From assembly GCF_024323335.1 (NCBI RefSeq), contig NC_066585.1, forward strand, positions 533,472,082 to 533,536,081: DNA of 64,000 nucleotides, in the 5' to 3' direction. The notes beneath the pieces were generated by a model. The model was not told the DNA's origin. It searched no databases and saw nothing but the letters and a program-made list of their open reading frames with translations. The stretch comes from Lathyrus oleraceus (lineage: Eukaryota; Streptophyta; Magnoliopsida; Fabales; Fabaceae). Of this stretch, positions 39,101-49,083 are shown piece by piece; positions within the stretch are counted from its first letter, which is position 1; each line of letters starts with the position of its first letter. The translations under genes and the position numbers were made by a program.

Positions 39101-39872
39101 TTACCACCATAAGAATTTTGTAGAACCTTACCCTTCTTTTTCTCAAACCTACCATCTTTTTTCAAGAATTCCCCTTAACGGACAATCCTTCACCAACTGT
39201 CGAATTCTTTTGCTCCCCTCGTTCGTTCGAGTTCTTAGAGTACAAGGCAGATTGAACATCTTCAAAGGTCAACGAATCTCTTCCATACAAGAGAGTTTCT
39301 TTGAAGTGACCATGAGACTTAGGTAAATAATACAATAGCAACACCGCTTGATCTTCATCATCAATCTTGACCTCAATATTTTCAAGATCAAGGATCAACT
39401 TATTGAACATATCAAGTTGCTCAGCTAATGCTTGTCTTTACTCATCCTGAATGAATACAAAGCTTGCGTCAGGTATAGGCAATTGACCAAAGATTTGGTC
39501 ATGTACAAACCTTCATGTTTTTTCCATACACCAACTGCAGTTTACTCCTTTGAAACATGTCGGAGAACCTTATCACCAATGCTCAATACTACGGTGTTGT
39601 GGGTTTTCAAGTATCATTGTCTTCTCCTTCTCTGATAGGACAACATCCATCTTGTCTGCTCCTTTATACCCTTCTAACAAACCCTGTTGAATAAGAAGGG
39701 CTTGCATCTTCAAGTGCCACAAACCAAAATCATTCACACATGTAATTTTCTTAATCTTATACTTTGTTGACAACATCTTCTCCTCCATGCTCACCACACC
39801 GGTTTGTTGTGAAATGATGTTGTCAATAACAGAACAAAGTTGAGATAAAGATTTAGTTTCTTGAACAAACAT
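36156..39872 (-). pseudogene. Decayed Ty1/copia polyprotein, Tork/TNT1-like
   Basis: Minus-strand fragments are in the order gag (39872-39162), zinc-knuckle-like and protease region (39165-38581, with W-I-M-D-S-G-C-T-W-H-M), GAG-pre-integrase, integrase (38.5-37.5 kb, many stops), reverse transcriptase (36908-36657) and RNase H (36506-36156, with S-D-Y-A-G-C). Wording is closest to TNT1/Tork-type elements. The reverse-transcriptase catalytic motif reads YMND instead of YVDD, so one aspartate is lost. Multiple stops and frameshifts make it dead. A purine tract GAAATGGGGGAG at about 35919-35932 (minus) could be its polypurine tract; LTRs were not recognised. Confidence 0.85.
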
Positions 39873-40480
39873 AAGAAACCCTATTAGGTTTTACAAAAGA
39901 GAGATAAGATAGAAAAAGAAGAAAAAAATTGGTTAAAACTTCTTTACTATTCACTTACTCAATAAGGATTCAAAGATTACAAGTGGATAACAACAATTAA
40001 CCTCTCTCAACAACCTGAGAGAACTAGTCTATTTATAGACTACCAAGCTAACTTAATCAACAAGCTAACTTAAATAATTGGGATTAAACAAATTCCTAAT
40101 TTGACATACTAACTTAGAACATAAGTTAATGTATTTCCACAACATGCTTGAACAGACTTCGACTACAGCATGCACAACTCCTGTCAAAATATCTAGCTAT
40201 CCTTGTTGAGATTAGAGTTTGATCCAAAATCTCACATATTATAATGTGTGCTTCAAGATACACTTGATAGTTTGACTTATATCAAATTGAAAAGGTTAAA
40301 AACATATTATCATGGGTCCAAATCAACTATATTAAATATATGAGTGTCTCGAGTTACATGTCTAAACAAACAAATGAAATGAACAACTTACAAACAAATT
40401 ACAAATACATGATAAATCAAATTACACATAAAATCACATTTAGACACAACATAAAAAAAAACAATATAGACTACAACTCA
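39873..40480. other. Sequence between the decayed copia and the repeat at 40.5 kb
   Basis: AT-rich. It could include the 5' leader/LTR of the decayed copia element, but no primer-binding site (TGGTATCAGAGC type) or matching LTR partner is visible. Confidence 0.35.
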
Positions 40481-40642
40481 ATTTCATGAAGAACAACAAC
40501 AACCAAAATAAATGGCCTCGAAAAATATTAATCTGTCAAACAATGTAAGCAAGTTACAAGAATAAGAATAAAATAAATGATGAGTACACACATAATTTGT
40601 TACCTAGTTTGATCAATTCAATATACTTTGAGGGAAAAAGTA
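40480..40642. repeat. Dispersed repeat, copy B, left part (split by insertion)
   Basis: The words AATATTAAT, CAAGAATAAGAATAAAATAA, ATGA and GATCAATTC match copy A at 33510-33620 in order. The expected continuation (CGATCTACTATACTTCAA) is found at 50356-50373, on the far side of the 9.7-kb insertion. The host repeat is therefore older than the insertion. Confidence 0.5.
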
Positions 40643-40647
40643 TTTCT

Positions 40648-41919
40648 TGTAAGTTGAGTATGTGCCTAAGGGGGGGGGGGGGGGGGGGGGGGGGGGAATT
40701 ATCTTCTTTGTGAACTTTTTCCGATTTTAAGAAAACTTGTTCTTTCTTTGCTGGTTTGGTTATGCAATGAACGGTGAAGTGCAGAAAGTAAAGAACACAA
40801 AGAGATATCCTGGTTCCCCTCACAGATCGAGAGTACTCCAGTCCCCTTTCAATATGAAAGAGATTTTACTATTATTAGGACTTTTATAAGACTCTTCCTA
40901 GTCTTTCTATATAGACACTAACAGTCACACCAAGGACAATCCTCTTGGATTTTTCACTAAGTTCAAAAAGAGAACAATCCTCCCTTTTAATGAACCTTTT
41001 GTTTCCAACAATCCTGGACAACAAGGACAAAGCAACAATATGAGATTTTACAAGTTTTTGACAAATGGAATAATCTACCAATCTATTGATTGATCTTCTC
41101 CTTTAAAGTAATCAAACTTCTTTATGATAAACATGTGCTCTAATGATGATATGGATGAAACTATATGAATGTGTATGAAAATTCTGTGTAAAAAGTTTCA
41201 CTAGAAAATTTAATCAAGAACACTTGAAATAATTTTCAAAAGATGAATGAAGAAGATTGTTTGAAAATATTTGTGAAAAATGAGGTGTGCTTAAATTCTG
41301 CATAAATGTGTTATATATAACCCTTAGACACCTCTCTAAATGGTTATGATACATGAAAGGATGCCATGCTTCAAGAACACACTTCAGAAAAAATTTCATG
41401 AAAGAATGCAATGTTTTCTGCACTAGTTCAGTGTAATCGATTACCTAATATGGTGTAATCGGTTACACCTGAGCATACGTTTAAATTTTTTGAAAAAATA
41501 AACTGTGTAATTGATTACCCAAAAGATGTAATCGACTACATGCTGTAAAAATTGTCTCACAGGGCAGCACACATAGCTGGTAATCTATTACCTTAATACT
41601 GGTAACCGATTACCAAGGTAATAGATTACCACACAGAATGGCAAAATGCATTTGAAATTGAAGTGAATGCCAAATGGAAAAGTTTAAGAGACCTAAACAG
41701 CCAAGATATGTATGGATGATAAAAACTAGAGCACTTGACTTATCATAGAGAGGTTGAGAGCTTAATACCTTAACACTTTGATCAAATCAATAACAATCTT
41801 CAAGACTTTCAAATGCTTTTAAAAGAGAAGTGTGTGCTTGAGTCTTGAGGAATTCTTTTTGCAATGCATATTTGTTGAGCATGTCTTCATCAAAACACTT
41901 TCAGAAGCTTGTCTTTACA
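40648..41919 (-). repeat. 3' LTR of the Sirevirus-like element
   Basis: 1272 bp, matching 49084-50348. On the minus strand it starts TGTAAAGACAAGC and ends CAACTTACA. It contains the palindrome array (41433-41629), a TATA box TTATATATAA at 41311-41320 about 113 bp downstream of the array, and a C-run (27 G on the + strand, 40670-40696) about 20 bp from its 3' end. Confidence 0.93.
41433..41629 (-). promoter_or_regulatory. Palindrome array in the 3' LTR
   Basis: GTAATCGATTAC-type 12-mers start at 41433, 41455, 41507, 41528, 41580, 41602 and 41618. Members of a pair are 21-22 bp apart and successive pairs start 73-74 bp apart. The array sits upstream of the TATATATAA of this LTR in the direction of transcription. 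A two-helical-turn spacing suggests paired binding of a dimeric factor on one DNA face, which is inference. Confidence 0.75.
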
Positions 41920-42111
41920 TTCTCCCCTTTTTTGATGATGACAACTCTTTATTGAAAATTTTATCCAATTTGCTTTCTCTAACAAATGAAAACTCCCCCT
42001 TGATTGAATCTCCCCCTTGATCCAAGATTGGGATTTTTAAAGGATTTGTTAGCTGCATTGTTAGAGAGACAAACAATATATAACAACAAAAAATACATCT
42101 TCTCCCCCTTT
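41920..42111 (-). other. Multiple polypurine tracts before the 3' LTR
   Basis: On the minus strand, AAAAAAGGGGAGAA (41920-41933) directly abuts the LTR and is the expected primer for plus-strand synthesis. Three more GGGGGAG-type tracts lie upstream at about 41993-42003, 42010-42019 and 42100-42111. Multiple conserved purine tracts before the 3' LTR are a described trait of the Sirevirus genus, supporting that assignment. Confidence 0.8.
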
Positions 42112-42310
42112 GTCATTAGCAAAAAGGATGAGAAAGACAAACAATATAACAGGTAAATAATATGAACACATACATAGATAACAAAATAACCATAGCACAT
42201 ATAATTTAATACAAAACCAAATTGTTCATTAAAACATAATTCTAAAGAGAAAAATTTAGCATAACAAAGGAAAACACGAAATAAAACATAATAATTGTTT
42301 TTAAAACACT

Positions 42311-43438
42311 TTAGTCACTTTTCGACATTCCCATATCCTCATCGTCTTCTCCTTGATCTTCATCACTCATCTCTGGGTTTTGGGATTTTTTAAGGTTTTC
42401 CAAAAGTCTTTTGATAGAAGCCATTTCAAATTTTTGCTCACAATAATTTTTCATCATAGTAGTCTCAACTGAGCAGATTTTCTTGTAGAGGACTTCATTT
42501 GAATATCCTCCTTCTGGAGCCGGTGCAGGAGCATTTGAAGAGGTTGAGGATTCATCCTTGTATTTATACATACCATCCATGTCCAAAAAGATACCAGTAT
42601 TCCTAACCGATGTTGAAGCGTTGATTTCATATTCCTTTGCAGTCATCTTCTTTTTTGGTTCCCTTTTCAGATAAATACCACATCCTTCCAAGATTTTGGT
42701 GATTAGCCTAGCATAGGGTAATCCACCAGTTAGGGATTGCTGATGCTTAATGTGGTACATGATGGTATATGCTCAATTAACCTGAATCTTGTTTTTGATA
42801 GCATACATAAGTTGTAATTTGAGATCACCAATTTGAGAGTGACTTGAGTGTTTAGGCATTAAAATATAAGAAATCAAGTAATGAAGCATCCTATCATTTA
42901 TGGTCAAATTCTTTGAAAATAAAAGTACTCGAGAAGAGGTTGGATTATTCTTACCAAGAATAGATTGCTGAGAGACACGACAGATGTGAAAGAAATAGTC
43001 CATCTTACTATAACCTTCCCATTCCGGGACTAACCCATGATGAAAAGCTTGACCCTCATACAGGATTCCCAAACAGTTCCCAAAAGCTTCTAAATCCAAA
43101 ATAATTTTAATATTCTTAACCTTATAGGTTAGGACATCCTTAACACTAGGAACAATAACCAGATTTGCATAAAAATCTTTAACCAAATCCGGGTAAAAAT
43201 TTCCACAGTCGAAAACCATAGAGTATACTCCTTGTCGTCTCAAGAATTTAGGAAAATCAAAACTATGAGAAGGGAAAGAGGAGAGGTTACCATATTTCAC
43301 CGACATAATGGACCGATTCCGGAAATCAAACGTAAGTCTCCTGGTTTTGAGGGATGGAGCATGTTGAGCAACTTCTTGATGTTCTGAGCTACCTTCATCA
43401 ATTTGGGTTTTTCCTTTATCTTTCCTTGATGGAGCCAT
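42311..43438 (-). CDS. Third ORF after pol: envelope-like / plant putative transposon protein, one internal stop
   Basis: The minus-strand frame from the ATG at 43438 to the stop at 42311 covers 376 codons, interrupted by a single in-frame TGA at 42773-42775. The two halves (221 and 149 codons) share one frame. The N-terminus is basic and hydrophilic (M-A-P-S-R-K-D-K-G-K). The middle has features of the plant putative transposon/envelope-like family (F-Y-A-N-L, then L-G-I-L-Y-E-G). The C-terminal part has a short heptad-like helix and a very acidic tail rich in D and E. No clear signal peptide or membrane segment is visible, so an envelope function is not supported by sequence. It lies about 750 bp after the RNase H end, where Sireviruses carry their extra gene. 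Its biochemical role is unknown. Confidence 0.75.
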
Positions 43439-43674
43439 GGGAGCTGGAAAAGTTAGGGTTTTTAGGAAAGATTTTTGGTTTGGGGTTTGGAAGGAGTTTG
43501 GGGAAGAGAGAGTTAAAGTATAGAAAGGTTTGTAAGTTGGGTTTTAATGGAGTTTAGGTTATGGAGATAAATGAGAGAGGAGAAGTTTGAAGATTTATGG
43601 TAGATGAAGAGTTAAAGGGTTTAGAGCAAAAGAATATTGGAAAGTGATAAATGAAAGTTGTATAAAAAAATTGA

Positions 43675-43929
43675 GTATAAATATTTAACAAAAAAAACAC
43701 TTATCCAAAAGACACAAATTTAATTAAAAAATCTGAAACGATCAGGTGTAATCGATTACCCAGAGAGGTGTAATCGGTTACACCATAAAATAGAGACATA
43801 AAGGAGTCACGTAACAGGGATGTAATCGATTACACCTAGAGTGGTAATCTATTACTTCATAAACAGAAACAATAGTGAATCACATAATCAGGGACGTAAT
43901 CGATTACACCCAAAGTGGTAATCGATTAC
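43675..43929 (-). promoter_or_regulatory. Internal palindrome array and TATA-like box upstream of the third ORF
   Basis: Six GTAATCGATTAC-type 12-mers start at 43748, 43769, 43822, 43843, 43896 and 43918. Pair spacing is 21-22 bp and the pair-to-pair period is 74 bp, as in the LTRs, although the spacer sequences differ. On the minus strand ATATTTATA at 43676-43684 lies about 64 bp downstream of the array and about 240 bp before the third-ORF ATG. This is a candidate internal promoter; function is inference. Confidence 0.6.
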
Positions 43930-44199
43930 CTCCAGGGAAAAACAGTGACTTCACCAAGACCACCATGCAATGAATTTTAAAAAGTCAATAATTACACATG
44001 ATCTAACATATCTTTTGGCAACTTTATGTGAGGCAAACAAGTAATACACACATTGTAAGGACATACAAAATTGTTTTTTTTTCTTCAAACTCGTGTAAGA
44101 AAATACATATATACATTTAAAAATAAAATATATTGGGTAAGAAGGGAGTGTACCTTTATATTTGAATTGAATAGTTTTTGAAGAATCAAATGTCACAAT

Positions 44200-47100
44200 C
44201 ATATAAAATCCCAAGTTTCCTTCGAATTTTGTAAAACGGTTCTCGTGCCAATGGTTTTGTGAAGATATCGGCGAGTTGATTATGAATATCCACAAATATG
44301 ACTTTGACATCTCCTTGAAGCATGCGATCACGAAGAAAATGATGTCGAATGTCAATATGTTTGGTTCTTTAGTGCATGACCAAATTCTTTGTAATATTTA
44401 TCGCACTTGTGTTGTCACAACATAGAGGAATGCCTCCAAGATCGAGTCCGTAGTCACAAAGTTGTTGCTTAAGCCAAAATATTTGTGCACAACAACTACC
44501 TGCTACTATGTATTTTGCTTCGGTCGTGCTAAGAGAAACACATGCTTGTTTCTTGCAAGCCCATGATACTAATGCATTTCTAAGAATGTGACATGTACCA
44601 CTGGTGCTCTTTCTATCAGTTTTACTTTCTGCATAATCAGCGTCAGAATAACCAACTAAATTGCAAATACTACCTTTAAGATATCATAGACCGACATTTA
44701 TTGTTTCTTTGAGATACTTCATGATCCTTTTAACAACGGTGAGATTTGATTCCTTTGGATTGGCTTGAAAACACGCACAAAGACACACATTGAACATTAT
44801 ATCAGGACAACTTGTCGTCAAATAAAGTTAGGAACCAATCATACCTCGATACTTTGTGATATCAATCAAAACACCTGATTCATCTTGATCAACATAAGAT
44901 TAGGATCCCATTGGAGTAGACACTACCTTGCAAGTTGCAACTATCCATGTCGAATCTTTTCAGCAACTCTTTGCAGTACTTTGATTGGTTGATGAAGATG
45001 CCATCCTTTATTTGCTTAATTTGGAGTCCAAGAAAATTGTTCATCTTATCCATCACGGACATCTCGATTTCTCTTTGCATCATTAATGAAAATTCTTCAG
45101 ACATTTCTTTGTTTGTTGAGCCGAATATGATGTCGTCAACGTAGACTTGAACCAATAAAATGTTACCTTTTATTTTCTTAATAAACAAGGTATTGTCAAC
45201 TTTACCTTTTTCAAATCCCTTTTCACAAAGAAAGTTGTTGAGACGATCATACCATGCTCTTAGTGCTTGCTTTAGGCCATAAAGAGCTTTCCTTAACTTG
45301 AAAACATGCGAAGGATTTTGAAGTCTTCAAAGCCCGAGGGTTGTTTGACATAGACTTCTTCATTGATGTAGCCATTCAAGAATGCACTCATGACATCCAT
45401 TTAGAATAACTGGAAATTAATTAACATGCATAAGCAAGTAATAAATGAATAACTTCTAACCTTGCAACCGAAACGAACGTTTCTTCAAAATTAATGCCTT
45501 CCTCTTGATTGTATCCTTGGGCCACCAACCTTGCTTTGTTTCGAACAATTATACCATTCTCGTCAAGCTTGTTCTTAAACACCCATCTGGTACCTATGAT
45601 GTGTTTACCACTTGGCCTAGGGACAAGTTCCTAAACTTGATTGCTTTCAAATTGGTTTAACTCTTCTTGCATAGAAATTATCCATTGGTCGTCACCTAAA
45701 GCTTCATCAACTTTAGAGGGTTCAATTTGTGAAAAAAATGCCATATTTAAGCATGCATCTTTCAGATTTAATCTTGTTGCAACGCCTTGACTAATATCAC
45801 CAATGACTTTATCAATTGGATGATCTCTATGAGTTCTCCATTCTTTAGGCAGGTCATTAGCATCTGACTTTTGTTGAATTTGTTCTTCATGATGTTCCAT
45901 TTGATTATCATTGATGCCTTTGTAAGTATCTTCTTGAGGAACATCTACATTATCATCATCATCATCACATAAAACAACATCCTCCTTGGGAGGGGTAGTT
46001 TCATCGAAAGAAACATGCATATATTCTTCAATAGTTAAAGTTCGTTTATTATAAATTTTATATGCTTTACTAGAGAGAGAATACCCAAGAAAAATACCTT
46101 CATCGAACTTTTCATCAAACTTACCAAGGTTGTCTTTGTCATTGTTTAAGACAAAGCATTTGCATCCAAATATATGAAAGTAAGAGATGTTTGGTTTCCT
46201 TCCTTTGAAGAGTTCATAAGGGGTCTTTTTCAAGATAGGTCTAATAATAATTCTATTACTTACATAGCAAGTCGTGCTTACCGTATCCTCCCAAAAATAC
46301 TTTGAAATATTTGAGTCGCTAAGCATTGTTTTTGCAAGTTCCACAAGTGATCTATTCTTTCTCTCCACCACTCCATTTTATTGAGGAGTCCTTGGTGCCG
46401 AGAAATTATGAAATATTCCATGTTCTTCGTAAAACTCTTTGAATGAGGCATTTTGAAATTCTCCACCATGGTCGCTTCTTATGGAGGCAATAGTTAGAGA
46501 TTTCTCATTTTGAATTTGCTTTTCATATTTCTTGAACGCCTTGAATGCATCACTTTTCTGCACTAAGAAGAATGTCCAAGTGTATCTAGAGAAATCATCA
46601 ATAATAACTAAAGCATACACATTACCTCTAAAGTTTCTTGTTCTTGATGGACCAAATAAGTCCATATGCAACAATTGTAGTAGCCTTGTAGTGGACACCA
46701 CATTCTTTGATGTGAAAGTTTATTTGGTTTATTTTCCCTTTTTACATGCATCACATAATCTATATTTGGAAAACTTTATCTTAGGCAATCCAATAACAAG
46801 ATCATGCTTTATTAGTTTATTCAAATGTTTCATATGAATATGAGCGAATCTTTTATGCCAACGCCAAGACTCATTATTGTTTGCCATAAGACATTTTACT
46901 TTCAAAGACACATCATCAAGGGAAATTATAAATATATTATTAAATATCTTACATTTGAGTTTTATCTCATGTGAGACTTCATCTTCAATCAAGTATTCAT
47001 CCTTGATGAACTTGATTTTGAAGCCTTTGTCACAAAGTTGACTAATACTTAGAAGATTGTGCTTTAGTCCTTCGACATAAAGGACATCTTCAATGGATGT

Positions 47101-47662
47101 GAAAGGTAGTGCTCCAACTTTTCCTATACCAAGAATTCCCCCTTTGTTGTTATCACCATAAGCGACATAACCCCTGGCCTTTAATGCTAGATTTGAAAAT
47201 TTGTTAATGTCTCCCGTCATATGCTTGGAACAACCACTATCAAGATACCAAAGGTTTGATGTGGTTTTCAAGCATACCTACAAAACAAAATTACGTTTGA
47301 TTAGGTACCCAAATTGCTTTGGGTCCTTCATAATTAGTGTCTTTCTTTACCCACACGTAATGACCACTTGCTATGCTAAAGTTTCTAACATAGCATGCAT
47401 TAGGAGTATGACCAACTATTCCATAATAAAAACAAGTAGGTTCAAAATTGATTCTATATCTAGGAACATACGATTTATTTTTAGAAAATCTTTTTCTTTT
47501 AGGATAGTGATGAACATCTTTTGGCTTGTTTACTTTCTCTTTGGATGGTTGGCCATTAGCTTTAAGAAAGATAGTTTTACTAGAACTTGGTTTGGAAAAC
47601 TTTGAATAACCAAGTCCACTTTTGTCATTGGAATATCTTTGTTGGCTAAGGACACCTTCCAA
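44200..47662 (-). pseudogene. Broken copia pol (protease, integrase, reverse transcriptase, RNase H)
   Basis: Minus-strand pieces in order. Protease has L-D-S-G-C-S-K-H-M-T-G near 47240, and the GAG-pre-integrase has R-W-H-K-R-F-A-H near 46860. The integrase core has D-L-F-G-P near 46660, D-D-F-S-R-Y-T-W near 46590 and D-H-G-G-E-F near 46470. The reverse transcriptase has YVDDIIFGSTN near 45130 and F-L-G-L-Q-I near 45020. RNase H ends in L-A-D-I-F-T-K-P-L near 44260. At least two frame changes (near 47280 and between 45630 and 45190) and several stops (near 46715, 46375 and 44370) break it. Reverse-transcriptase wording is of the SIRE1/Maximus type. Confidence 0.9.
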
Positions 47663-47872
47663 CCCAAATTGTACTTTCTCATACCTTTCAATAACCCTTT
47701 TTAATTGTACAATTTGGAAAGAAAGTGATTCATAATTTTTACATGCAAAATTCTATTTTTCACTAATCATCTTTTATTTTTCATCATCGACATCTTTTTC
47801 CATTGTCACAACTTTTTCTTCTATAGATGAAATTAATTTCTTTTGAGATAATATAGTTTTATACAGAATTTT

Positions 47873-49036
47873 TCATTTTTTAAGAAGTTCATTTATAGCA
47901 TCTTGTGCATCACTATCATAAAGATAAAAGTCATTACTAACCTCATCTTCTTCATCGTCAGAACGGTGTGAAGCCATTAATGCTAAATTTTCACATTCGT
48001 CGCTTTTCGATCCGGATGAAGAACTTATCTCATTATCTTCCCATGCAACATATGTCTTTTTATTCTTGAGTTCCTTCTTTCCTTTAAAGCCACCTTTCTC
48101 TGAGAGTTTCGGACAATCCGACTTTATATGACCTTGCTTTCCACATTCATAGCATGTGACATCTTGTGTAGATGTGGAAACCTCCATTTTCCTGAAATAT
48201 TTATTTCTTTTTGCATAAAAGGATTTGTCATTTTTAGAAAAAAACTTACCAAGTCTTTTAATAAGGAGCATCAAATTTTCATCTTCCTCCGGTGCGTCAT
48301 CATCTTTATCTTCCTTTGACTCTACCTTCAAAGCAATTCCTTTGAATTTCTTCTCTTGACTTTCATGTTTTTCAAGTCTTCCAAGTTCAAGTTCATGTTC
48401 TTGGAGTTTTCCGAATAATGATGCAGACGTCATAGTAGAAAGACTTTTCTTCTCTAATATGACCATTACTTTTGATTGCCATTCTCTAGTCAATGATCTT
48501 AGCACTTTAAGATTGAGATCATCATTTGTAAAGGTCTTTCCGAGAGCAATTAAATGGTTCATCAAGTGAACAAATCTTTTCTGCAATGCAACAATGGATT
48601 CTCCGGGATGCATTATGAACATTTCATATTCCTGACTCAATGTGTTTAATCTAGATCTTTTAACTTCAGCGGTTCCTTCTTGAGTCTCCACCAAAGTGTC
48701 CCATATTTCTTTTGCCGATTTACATTGAGATATGAGGAAGAACTCATCCATACTTAATGCACTTTGAAGAATATTGATAGCTTTCTTTTCATTAAGTATT
48801 CTTTTCTTATCGTCTTCGTCATATGAACTTTTAACCTTCGGAGTGCCAACACCATTAACCACACTAGTTGGATTATGTGGACCATTTTCAACGGTTTCCC
48901 ATATATCATCTCCTTGTGCTTCTAAATATGCTTTCATGCGGATTTCCAGAAGTCAAAATATTCTCCAAAAAAATAGAGGGGGTTTGTTGCTACTACCACC
49001 ATCTTTAAAAACCGGATTTACGCTTACGGAAGTCAT
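47873..49036 (-). pseudogene. Copia gag with CCHC zinc knuckle, frameshifted near its start
   Basis: Nucleocapsid/capsid polyprotein. The natural start is the minus-strand ATG at 49036, only 33 bp after the primer site, but a frame change near 48970 separates the first two dozen codons from the main frame. From 48937 a 354-codon frame is uninterrupted. It carries the UBN2/gag core (A-K-E-I-W-D-T-L, L-S-Q-E-Y-E-M-F, L-R-S-L) and the zinc knuckle CYECGKQGHIKSDC at about residues 262-275. A lysine/glutamate-rich region lies on both sides. Intact gags of this lineage continue with a coiled coil, also visible near 47873. Confidence 0.9.
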
Positions 49037-49069
49037 TTTCTGGATATGAGGAGCAAGTTACAATAACCT

Positions 49070-49081
49070 GCTCTGATGCCA
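49070..49081 (-). other. Primer-binding site, initiator tRNA-Met type
   Basis: The + strand reads GCTCTGATGCCA, that is TGGCATCAGAGC on the minus strand, starting two bases inside the 5' LTR. The canonical plant copia primer site is TGGTATCAGAGC (11 of 12 match). Confidence 0.9.
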
Positions 49082-49083
49082 AT

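Noticed and set aside
43741..43930. CRISPR-like array (regular repeats with spacers)
   Set aside because: The repeats are 12-bp palindromes in pairs inside a plant retrotransposon, and similar arrays sit in its LTRs. There is no cas context and the genome is eukaryotic.
43951..44355. 134-codon minus-strand ORF after pol
   Set aside because: It is an out-of-frame reading across the RNase H C-terminus and the spacer. The true frame there ends in the conserved A-D-I-F-T-K-P-L wording.
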